A stretch of 13,137 bases of DNA. Origin: Candidatus Aminicenantes bacterium UBA2190. GTDB taxonomy: Bacteria; Acidobacteriota; Aminicenantia; UBA2199. A model generated the notes under the pieces. It saw only the letters and a list, made by a program, of their open reading frames with translations, did no database searches and was not told the origin of the DNA. A program made the translations under genes and the position numbers. Below are positions 7,134 to 13,137 of this stretch, one piece after another (position 1 is the first letter of the stretch; the number at the start of each line of letters is the position of its first letter). The stretch covers positions 4,342 to 17,478 of the forward strand of contig DCVK01000045.1 in the NCBI GenBank assembly GCA_002335385.1, read 5' to 3'.

Positions 7134-7553
7134 ATGGGCAAAGTGGTCCGTTTCGGTGTTTCGCTGGACGAGAAGCTGCTGGGGAAATTCGACCCGTTCA
7201 TCTCCCGGCTGGGGTACCGGAGCCGCTCGGAGGCCATCCGCGACCTGATCCGCGAGCGGCTGGTCGCCGAGGAGTGGCAGGCCGACAATGGGCCGGCCAT
7301 GGGGGTTCTCAGCCTGGTCTACAGCCACGAGGTGCGCGAGCTGTCCAGGAAGCTGACCGACATCCAGCATCACCACCTGGGGATCATCCTCTCCACCACC
7401 CACATCCACATGGACGAGCACAACTGCCTGGAGGTCGTCATCCTGAAAGGATCCGCCCGCGGAATCCAGGAGGTCGCCGGCCAACTGCTGAGCGCCAAGG
7501 GGGTCAAGCACGGCAAATTGATCACGACCACCACCGGCCGCCACCTGGAGTGA
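7134..7553 (+). CDS. nikR: NikR, nickel-responsive ribbon-helix-helix repressor
   Basis: This 139-residue protein has the usual NikR length. ATG 7134 is preceded by GGAAGG five bases upstream. Residues about 3-45 form the DNA-binding ribbon-helix-helix (VVRFGVSLDEKLLGKFD, YRSRSEAIRDLIRERL). Residues about 55-135 form the ACT-like nickel-binding and tetramer domain. The four high-affinity ligands of E. coli NikR (His76, His87, His89, Cys95) line up with His79, His90, His92 and Cys98 in QHHHLG and THIHMDEHNCLE, so nickel binding should be intact. In the family, nickel-loaded NikR represses nickel uptake genes. No nickel transporter, urease or hydrogenase gene is in the window, so its targets are elsewhere or it controls only itself here. 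A 6-bp GCCGGG/CCCGGC hairpin follows the stop (7556-7582) but has a 15-base loop and no T-run. The gene converges with the glutamate-synthase-like gene. Confidence 0.95.
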   Translation: MGKVVRFGVSLDEKLLGKFDPFISRLGYRSRSEAIRDLIRERLVAEEWQADNGPAMGVLSLVYSHEVRELSRKLTDIQHHHLGIILSTTHIHMDEHNCLEVVILKGSARGIQEVAGQLLSAKGVKHGKLITTTTGRHLE

Positions 7554-7718
7554 CCGCCGGGAAATCCAGGAATTCCCCCGGCAATTCATGGCGGCGCCGG
7601 GGATCGTGCGCGGGCGGCCCGCTTTCATCGCGGCTGGCGTTTCAATGGCCCCCCGCATTCGGTTGAACGCCTTCATCCTCCGGCCCGACAGCTGCTCCAC
7701 GGCCTGCGGTCACCCCGG

Positions 7719-9254
7719 TCAGTCCGGCAGTTGATCATAGGTCGGCAGGCCGGTCGTTTTGGCGGCGATCTCGGTGAGGGGGACGATATCCTCGCGGCCG
7801 ATGTGGCGCAGGGCGAATTTCCGGTTCAGGGCCATGAGCTGCTGGAGTCCGACCGCGACCCGGTCCAGGTAGGAATAGAGGCCGATCGCCCCGGTCGGGA
7901 TGGATGCGGTTTCATCGCCGTATTCCGCCTTCAGCAGGCGGTAGCCGGCGAAAACCTCCTCGACGGTGGCACCGAAGCGGGCGGTTTCCTTCGGCGGCTT
8001 GCCGCTGCGGATCGCCTCCCCCACCTGCTTCCCCACCGCAGCGGCGGCCATGGCCGCCCGGCCGATGGCGATCAGGCGGACATGGGGCGCTCCCAGCGCC
8101 AGCCCCTTGAACACCTGGTCCTCGCTGGCGAAGCCGCCGGCCATGGCCACCGGCGGCAGCGGTTTCCCCGCCCGGGCGAATTCATCCAGGATGCGGTGCA
8201 CGATCACCTCCAGCGTCACCGTCGGCATGCCCCACTCGTTCATCATCTTGACCGGACTCGACCCCGTCCCGCCCCCGGCACCGTCGATGGTCACGAGGTC
8301 GACCCCGGACTCCGCGGCGATCTCCAGTATCACGCGGATGTCGCGGGGAGCGAACGGGCCGGTCTTGAAGCAGACCCGCTCGGCGCCCAACCGCCGCAGC
8401 TCGGCGACCCGGCGCACGAGTTCCTCGGGTTGCCACATCGGCAGCTTGCCGATCTTCTCGAACAACGGCCCGACGCCGGCGGCAAAAGCCGCGGCGACGG
8501 CGGGGTCCTCCGGGTCGGGCCGGACAATGTAGCCGAGAGCCTTGAAGCGCCGCGCGTCCTCGATCTTCGCCACCCGGCCCATGCCCTGGATGCCCTTGGC
8601 CGCCTGGCCGAACTTCAGCTCCACCGATCTGACTCCCAGCTTGTCGATGGCAAACTCCAGCACGCCGTGGTACTCGTCGTCGAAATTCGCCTGCAGCACG
8701 ATATCTCCCCCGCCGCGCTGAAAGCGCCGGAAGGCGGAGACCATCTCGGCCAGCAGCGGCGATTCGGCGACCCGCTGGCCCTTGACGACCAGCCCCGGGT
8801 CCTTGGCGATCACGTCCTCGCCGATGACGACAGGGACCCCGTAAAGCGCGGCGCCGGCGAAGTATTCTCTCCAGGCCAGCTTGGCCATGGCCGGCAGGAT
8901 GAACGGCGCGCGAATGGGGACGGCGTGCGCCGCGCCGAACGTCGAGGCGATGTCGGCATTGGTGAAGCAAGCCTGGAGCGGGTCCTGCGGCAGCCCGACG
9001 GCGCCGAAGACCCGGCCGTTGATGCTGAAATGGGAAAAATCGAGGGGGTAGCGCTTTTCCGAGGCGAACTGGTTGCGGTCGGCGGCAAAGGGCAGGATGG
9101 CCTCGGGGCCGCGCAGCGCCGACAGGCCGATCTCGCAGGGACCAAGGCAATCGGCGGTGCAGGCGGCGCACATGCCGGAGACATCGGTGATATGGTTCGG
9201 AGTGCGCAGCCGAGTGTTCGTGATCGGGCTGGCAAGAAAGGGGCTGAAGCTCAT
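7719..9254 (-). CDS. FMN-binding glutamate-synthase-type oxidoreductase, stand-alone
   Basis: This 511-residue protein starts at ATG 9254 with GGAGGT six bases upstream. It corresponds to the central and FMN domains of the glutamate synthase large subunit: ELKFGQAAKG (212-221), the glycine-rich DGAGGGTGSSP (324-334), and MAGGFASEDQVFKGLALGA (371-389), which resembles the phosphate-binding end of the FMN barrel. It lacks the N-terminal glutamine amidotransferase domain and the C-terminal beta-helix domain of classical GltB. The usual CX5CX4C 3Fe-4S motif is also absent. Instead there is a compact cluster near the N-terminus, C29-x2-C32-x3-C36-x3-C40 (GMCAACTADCLGPCEIG), which could hold an iron-sulfur cluster. 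From memory, related stand-alone proteins of about 500 residues occur in thermophilic bacteria, clostridia and archaea. They are named glutamate synthase by similarity, and their true substrate is often not established. An ammonia-dependent or different amine/keto-acid redox role is possible. No GltD-like partner is adjacent. Confidence 0.85.
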   Translation of the reverse strand: MSFSPFLASPITNTRLRTPNHITDVSGMCAACTADCLGPCEIGLSALRGPEAILPFAADRNQFASEKRYPLDFSHFSINGRVFGAVGLPQDPLQACFTNADIASTFGAAHAVPIRAPFILPAMAKLAWREYFAGAALYGVPVVIGEDVIAKDPGLVVKGQRVAESPLLAEMVSAFRRFQRGGGDIVLQANFDDEYHGVLEFAIDKLGVRSVELKFGQAAKGIQGMGRVAKIEDARRFKALGYIVRPDPEDPAVAAAFAAGVGPLFEKIGKLPMWQPEELVRRVAELRRLGAERVCFKTGPFAPRDIRVILEIAAESGVDLVTIDGAGGGTGSSPVKMMNEWGMPTVTLEVIVHRILDEFARAGKPLPPVAMAGGFASEDQVFKGLALGAPHVRLIAIGRAAMAAAAVGKQVGEAIRSGKPPKETARFGATVEEVFAGYRLLKAEYGDETASIPTGAIGLYSYLDRVAVGLQQLMALNRKFALRHIGREDIVPLTEIAAKTTGLPTYDQLPD

Positions 9255-9293
9255 CGGAGCACCTCCAGAAAGGCATTCTTGAATCGAGATCCG

Positions 9294-9322
9294 ATTATAC
9301 GCAATTCCTGCTCAATTGGAAA
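9294..9322 (-). promoter_or_regulatory. Sigma-70-like promoter for the glutamate-synthase-like gene
   Basis: On the minus strand a perfect TATAAT (9294-9299) lies 17 bases from TTTCCA (9317-9322, four of six positions). The predicted start is near 9287, giving a leader of about 33 bases. A perfect 5-7-5 dyad, CAATT (9302-9306) and AATTG (9314-9318), lies inside the spacer and edges into the -35, where a repressor could bind. Confidence 0.55.
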
Positions 9323-9337
9323 CTGAATGAACTACCT

Positions 9338-9394
9338 GTGTCAGTGTCAGCAGGAGGCTCAATGAGCAGCAGTGTTAGTGGTAGTGTTAGTGTT
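9338..9394 (+). repeat. Hexamer tracts TGTCAG and AGTGTT
   Basis: TGTCAG occurs twice in tandem (9339-9350). After a 20-base gap come four AGTGTT-type hexamers (9371-9394), the second being AGTGGT. The 15-base string GTGTCAGTGTCAGCA at 9338-9352 recurs exactly at 9569-9583. Confidence 0.8.
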
Positions 9395-9433
9395 TGCAGG
9401 AGATCAGGGAATTCAATGTCAGTAATTGAAACC

Positions 9434-9468
9434 GGTTTACGGTAGACGGTTTACGGTTTACGGAAAGA
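9434..9468 (+). repeat. Heptamer array GGTTTAC, copy A
   Basis: Four exact-phase heptamers run from 9434 to 9461: GGTTTAC three times, with one GGTAGAC as the second unit. They are followed by a decayed GGAAAGA unit and a purine-rich tail. The period is strictly seven bases. Confidence 0.85.
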
Positions 9469-9488
9469 GAAGAAGCAATAGGAAGACT

Positions 9489-9555
9489 CAAATCCCAAAT
9501 CCCAAGCACCAAATTCCAAACAAATTCCAAACTCCAAATTCCAATTTCCAAAACG
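9489..9555 (+). repeat. Heptamer array CAAATTC / CAAATCC
   Basis: About nine units begin with CAA and end mostly in C (CAAATCC, CAAGCAC, CAAATTC, CAAACTC, CAATTTC). They keep a 7-base step except for one 4-base CAAA insertion at 9517-9520, after which phase resumes. It is the longest and most AT-rich CAA-type array of the island, and it lies between the two GGTTTAC copies. Confidence 0.85.
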
Positions 9556-9568
9556 AAGGCCAAGGCAA

Positions 9569-9583
9569 GTGTCAGTGTCAGCA
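9569..9583 (+). repeat. Second copy of the TGTCAG hexamer pair
   Basis: This is an exact 15-base copy of 9338-9352. As at the first site, a GGTTTAC array follows downstream, so hexamer pair plus heptamer array looks like a module present twice. Confidence 0.8.
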
Positions 9584-9599
9584 TGAAATGAAAGGAATC

Positions 9600-9634
9600 G
9601 GTTTACGGTTTACGGTAGAAGGTTGACGGGAAGA
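9600..9634 (+). repeat. Heptamer array GGTTTAC, copy B
   Basis: The units are GGTTTAC twice, then GGTAGAA and GGTTGAC, all in exact 7-base phase (9600-9627), then GGGAAGA and a purine tail like that of copy A. The order of variants differs from copy A, so it is not a simple recent duplication of the whole array. Confidence 0.85.
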
Positions 9635-9645
9635 GAGGAATTTCA

Positions 9646-9673
9646 CCTTCAGCCTTACGCCTTGAACCTTGCG
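9646..9673 (+). repeat. Heptamer array CCTTACG family, array 1
   Basis: There are four in-phase units beginning CCTT (CCTTCAG, CCTTACG, CCTTGAA, CCTTGCG). The first four bases are fixed and the last three vary. The unit CCTTACG is shared with the two later arrays. Confidence 0.8.
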
Positions 9674-9748
9674 CCAAGTTTTTTTCTTCCATGTCACGCG
9701 TTATCCCCTGGCGGGGACCTGCGGGCGCGTCACGAAGATCGTTGCTTT

Positions 9749-9789
9749 GCCGTTGCCGTATGCCCTGCGCCTTACGCCCTGCGCCGATT
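9749..9789 (+). repeat. Heptamer array CCTTACG family, array 2
   Basis: The units all begin GCC (GCCGTAT, GCCCTGC, GCCTTAC, GCCCTGC, GCCGATT) at exact 7-base steps from 9755, preceded by a 6-base GCCGTT. Read one base later this is the CCTTACG/CCCTGCG family of array 1. Confidence 0.8.
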
Positions 9790-9821
9790 TCCATTCATCC
9801 TGGCTTTATTTCTTACTTCTT

Positions 9822-9856
9822 CCCCACGCCCTGCACCTTATGCCTTACGCCGAGTG
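9822..9856 (+). repeat. Heptamer array CCTTACG family, array 3
   Basis: Five in-phase units (CCCCACG, CCCTGCA, CCTTATG, CCTTACG, CCGAGTG) repeat the same family in the same orientation. They lie about 32 bases after array 2. Confidence 0.8.
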
Positions 9857-9864
9857 CATTTCTT

Positions 9865-9906
9865 ATTTTAAACTTTTTACTTTGAACTTTAAACTTTTGC
9901 CTTGGA
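9865..9906 (+). repeat. Heptamer array ACTTTNN
   Basis: Four units start with ACTTT and differ only in the last two bases (TT, GA, AA, TG), from 9872 to 9899. They are flanked by related units ATTTTAA and CCTTGGA. The phase is exactly seven. Confidence 0.85.
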
Positions 9907-9920
9907 CTATCATTTTTTTA

Positions 9921-9955
9921 CGTCGAACGTCGAACTTCGAACATCGAACTTCGGC
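9921..9955 (+). repeat. Heptamer array CNTCGAA
   Basis: Four perfect-phase units have the form C-N-TCGAA, with N being G, G, T and A, plus a fifth decayed unit CTTCGGC. Only the second base varies. The array ends 14 bases from the stop codon of the S9 peptidase gene. Confidence 0.9.
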
Positions 9956-9969
9956 TTAACTTTTCCCTC

Positions 9970-12015
9970 CTATTTCTTGAGCCACTGGTCGAGCCAGCCG
10001 ATGACCGTATCGTGCCAGAGGATGGAATTGTGGGGCTTGAGCACCCAGTGATTCTCGTCGGGGAAATAGAGGAACCTGCTGGGAACGCCGCGGCGCTGGA
10101 GCGCGGTGAACGTGGATATCCCCTGCGTCTCCACCACGCGGAAGTCGAGGGCGCCGTGGACGACGAGCATGGGCGTCTTCCAGTTTTTCACCAGGTTGAC
10201 CGGGTTGTGCTTCTCGTACCCCTCCGGGTTGTCCCAGGGCGTTCCCAGGTGGTCCCATTCCGGGAACCAGAGCTCCTCGGTGTCGAAATACGCCAGGCGC
10301 TCGTCGAGGTTGCCGTCGTGGCACACCAGGCAACGGAAGCCGTCGGGCCAGGCACCGGCGATCCAGTTGATCATGAAGCCGCCGTACGAGGCCCCCAGGG
10401 CGCCGACCCGTTCGCCGTCCAGCCAGGGATAGCGCGCCAGCGCCGCCGCCAGCCCCTGCTGCAGGTCCACGAGCGGCTTGCCGCCCCAGTCGCCGCGGAT
10501 CGAATCGGTGAAGGCCTGGCCATAGCCGGTCGAGCCGTGGAAATCGACCATGACCACGCCGTAGCCGGCTCCGGCATAGGCCTGCGGGTTCCAGCGGTAG
10601 TGGAAATGGTTGCCGAACGAGCCCTGCGGGCCGCCGTGGATGAGAAAGGCGACGGGATACTTCTTGCCGGCGTCGAAGCCGGCGGGCTTGACGACATAGC
10701 CGTACACCGTCTCGTCGTTCCAGCCTTTGAAACTGAATTGCTCAGGCTCGCCCATGTGCGCGGCCGCGACCCTGCCGGCGTTAATGCGCGTCACCGGGCG
10801 CGGGTCGCCGCCGCTGGCGCGGATCGACCACAGTTCGACCGGCGAATTCAGGTGGTCCATGCCGAAGACAACTCGGCCGCCTTTGGCCGGCGCCGGAGAT
10901 GAGACCTGGCCATCGTTGACCAGAGTCCTAACGACGCCGCTGCGGGCATCGATGGCGAACAGGGAGTGCTGGCCGATATTCTCCGCGGTAACGTAGAGCA
11001 TGCGGCCGTCCAGCGACCAGCACAGCGACGAGGGCGAGCGGTCCCAGCCGGGGGCCAGCTCGCGCTCCGCGCCGTCGGGCCAGGAGCGGAGCATGATGCG
11101 GTAGCGGTCCGCCTCGTAGCCCGGCCGCGACATGGCCAGGTAGGCCAGGGTGCGGCCGTCGGGAGAGAAGCAGGGCTGGGTGTCGGCGGCCTTGTTCACG
11201 GCCGTCAGGTTGCGCGACGCGGCCGAGCCGTCGACGGGGACAACGAAGAGGTCAAGGTTCGTGGACCAAGCCTCCTCACGGCCGGCGTCGCGGGCGGCGA
11301 AGACCAGCCCCTTGCCGTCGGCTGTGAAGGCGAACTCCTCGGCGCCGCCGAAGGGCTTCGACGGGGCGTCGGCGTCCATGCCGGGCATGAGGTCGCGCGC
11401 CTCCCCGCCGCTTGCGGGCATGACGAAGACGTGGGAGCGCCGCCCGTCCTTCCAGCTGTCCCAGTGGCGGATGAAGAGCCGGTCATAGATGCGGCCCGAG
11501 GCTTTGGCGGCCGCGGCCTCGTCCAGTTTCTTTTTCGTGCCGGCGGGATCGAGCCCGGGAAAGACCTCCATGCTGAAGGCCAGGTTCCTGCCGTCGGGCG
11601 AGACGACCAGGTTCCCCACATCCAGGGGCAGCCCACTCAGCAACTCGGCTTCGCCGCCGTCGCGGCGGATGCGCCATATCTGGCTGGAGCCGGAGCGGGT
11701 GGAGAGGAAATAGATTGTCTTCCCGTCGGGCGACCAGCGGGGGTTGAAATCGGCGGCGGGGTGGCTCGTCAGGCGGGTCAGGCTCTTGCCCTCGAGGTCG
11801 ATGCACCACAGGTCGCTGCGGCCGCGGTTCGCTTCCAGGTCGGTCGTCCTCAGGGTGAAGACGATCCAGCGCCCGTCGGGCGAAACAGCGGGCTCGGAGA
11901 TGCGCTCCATGGCCAGCATGTCATGGACGGAGAAAGGGTGGGACTCGTCGGCGGCCCGGGCCGGCATGACGGCGCAAACGGCCAGGAACAATAGCAAGGC
12001 GATCATTTTCTTCAT
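9970..12015 (-). CDS. Secreted S9-family serine peptidase (prolyl oligopeptidase / dipeptidyl peptidase type)
   Basis: This 681-residue protein starts at ATG 12015, with AGGAGG five bases upstream, rather than eight codons earlier. The signal peptide is MKKMIALLLFLAVCAVMPARA, cut before ADES, so it acts outside the cytoplasm. Residues about 30-400 form a WD40/TolB-like propeller with repeated SPDGR units (AVSPDGRWIVF, RWSPDGKTIYF, VVSPDGRNLAF, CFSPDGRTLAY, CWSLDGRMLYV). The C-terminal alpha/beta hydrolase has the full catalytic triad: Ser543 in GASYGG, Asp624 in VHGALDFRV and His656 in DENHWVLKP. An oxyanion-type HGGPQGSFG lies upstream. Length and layout fit acylaminoacyl-peptidase / dipeptidyl-peptidase-5-like enzymes that trim short peptides. 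Exact specificity cannot be read from the sequence. The gene is transcribed alone: its 3' end meets the repeat island and its 5' end is divergent from the sigma-54 activator. Confidence 0.95.
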   Translation of the reverse strand: MKKMIALLLFLAVCAVMPARAADESHPFSVHDMLAMERISEPAVSPDGRWIVFTLRTTDLEANRGRSDLWCIDLEGKSLTRLTSHPAADFNPRWSPDGKTIYFLSTRSGSSQIWRIRRDGGEAELLSGLPLDVGNLVVSPDGRNLAFSMEVFPGLDPAGTKKKLDEAAAAKASGRIYDRLFIRHWDSWKDGRRSHVFVMPASGGEARDLMPGMDADAPSKPFGGAEEFAFTADGKGLVFAARDAGREEAWSTNLDLFVVPVDGSAASRNLTAVNKAADTQPCFSPDGRTLAYLAMSRPGYEADRYRIMLRSWPDGAERELAPGWDRSPSSLCWSLDGRMLYVTAENIGQHSLFAIDARSGVVRTLVNDGQVSSPAPAKGGRVVFGMDHLNSPVELWSIRASGGDPRPVTRINAGRVAAAHMGEPEQFSFKGWNDETVYGYVVKPAGFDAGKKYPVAFLIHGGPQGSFGNHFHYRWNPQAYAGAGYGVVMVDFHGSTGYGQAFTDSIRGDWGGKPLVDLQQGLAAALARYPWLDGERVGALGASYGGFMINWIAGAWPDGFRCLVCHDGNLDERLAYFDTEELWFPEWDHLGTPWDNPEGYEKHNPVNLVKNWKTPMLVVHGALDFRVVETQGISTFTALQRRGVPSRFLYFPDENHWVLKPHNSILWHDTVIGWLDQWLKK

Positions 12016-12044
12016 GGTTTCCTCCTGATCGGTCAGCAAGGTGA

Positions 12045-12073
12045 ATATTATGCCGGGCGGCCCTTTTTGTCAA
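12045..12073 (-). promoter_or_regulatory. Sigma-70-like promoter for the S9 peptidase gene
   Basis: On the minus strand a perfect TTGACA (12068-12073) is followed by a 17-base spacer and TAATAT (12045-12050). The predicted start is near 12038, and the leader of about 23 bases contains the AGGAGG site. A TTTCCC-N16-GGGAAA dyad (12083-12110) lies just upstream, between this promoter and the divergent one. Confidence 0.6.
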
Positions 12074-12156
12074 TTTCCGGCGTTTCCCCCTCTCAGCGGC
12101 AGGCGGGAAAATGGCACGGAAACCGTAAAACCGCCTCCCGGCGCGGCGGAATGGTG

Positions 12157-12162
12157 TATAAT
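12157..12162 (+). promoter_or_regulatory. TATAAT box placed for a leaderless transcript of the sigma-54 activator gene
   Basis: A perfect TATAAT is followed by only eight bases before ATG 12171, so transcription would begin at or within a base or two of the start codon. There is no recognisable -35 at 16-18 bases and no ribosome binding site before the ATG, which fits leaderless initiation. Confidence 0.45.
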
Positions 12163-12170
12163 AATGGATA

Positions 12171-13137
<967 letters not shown>

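Larger units (their letters stand above)
9338..9955. repeat. Island of degenerate short tandem repeat arrays, mostly of 7-base period
   Basis: This is most of the 715-base gap between the glutamate-synthase-like gene and the S9 peptidase gene. Apart from the promoter at 9294-9322, I see no gene in the gap. It contains two kinds of hexamer tract and eight heptamer arrays of at least five sequence families, separated by short unrelated stretches such as 9674-9748 and 9790-9821. The island is visibly more AT-rich than the flanking genes. The last array ends 14 bases before the stop codon of the S9 peptidase. Open reading frames across it are low-complexity products of the repeats. Individual arrays are listed separately. 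Confidence 0.9.

Noticed and set aside
7556..7582. Intrinsic terminator after nikR
   Set aside because: The GCCGGG/CCCGGC stem has a 15-base loop and no T-run follows; at most it is a weak hairpin.
7731..9326. Long plus-strand reading of 531 residues opposite the glutamate-synthase-like gene
   Set aside because: The composition is rich in Arg, Gly and Asp without motifs, as expected for an antisense shadow of a GC-rich gene.
9387..9584. Minus-strand reading frame of 65 residues rich in Leu, Trp, Ile and Val, resembling a membrane peptide
   Set aside because: It is the reverse translation of the CAAATTC array; the hydrophobicity comes from the repeat composition and no start signal is visible.
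9623..9871. Further plus-strand readings across the CCTTACG arrays
   Set aside because: Overlapping frames all read the same heptamers as PYAL/APYALR-like strings. No homology pattern or ribosome binding site is seen.
9338..9955. CRISPR array
   Set aside because: Units are 6-7 bases and contiguous, without 20-40 base repeats, regular unique spacers or cas genes.
9669..9959. Plus-strand open reading frame of 96 residues in the repeat island
   Set aside because: It is the translation of the heptamer arrays (its end reads TSNFEHRTS) and has no ribosome binding site. From memory, similar repeat translations appear in databases as spurious hypothetical proteins.
12112..12127. Sigma-54 promoter beginning TGGCAC
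   Set aside because: The -12 half would be CCGTA instead of TTGCA, lacking the required GC pair at the right spacing.

Overview
The window is GC-rich bacterial DNA with seven protein-coding genes. All are read mainly from protein motifs, and most starts are fixed by a clear purine-rich ribosome binding site. Two genes run off the ends. The source is probably a Gram-negative-type bacterium: it has secreted S9 peptidase and beta-helix proteins, a periplasmic propeller sensor, and a sigma-54 activator. From memory, the mix (mammalian-type transketolase, stand-alone FMN glutamate-synthase-like protein, membrane-anchored dehalogenase-like protein, propeller regulators) fits the Acidobacteriota/Aminicenantota neighbourhood. 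That assignment is a tentative inference and was not computed.

Left part, minus strand (1-4967). A sigma-70-like promoter drives a 930-residue membrane regulator with 14 propeller blades, a Y_Y_Y domain, one transmembrane helix and a LuxR-type DNA-binding domain. It is followed by a secreted parallel beta-helix protein, which has a candidate promoter of its own, and then by the N-terminal part of a membrane-anchored reductive-dehalogenase-like protein. The layout suggests a one-component sensor controlling the exported or membrane proteins beside it.

Middle (5017-9322). A complete short transketolase (tkt) and a nickel-responsive NikR repressor lie on the plus strand. Convergent to them is a stand-alone FMN/glutamate-synthase-type oxidoreductase with an N-terminal four-cysteine cluster. 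No nickel uptake or nickel enzyme gene is in the window, so NikR stands alone here.

Repeat island (about 9338-9955). The 715-base gap between the glutamate-synthase-like gene and the S9 peptidase gene holds no credible gene. It is packed with short degenerate tandem arrays. Two short tracts are hexamers. The rest, eight arrays of at least five different sequence families, all share an exact 7-base period. This is the most unusual feature of the window.

Right part (9970-13137). A secreted S9 (prolyl oligopeptidase type) serine peptidase has a strong promoter. It is divergent from a PAS-AAA+ sigma-54-dependent activator that appears to be read from a leaderless transcript and runs off the right edge.
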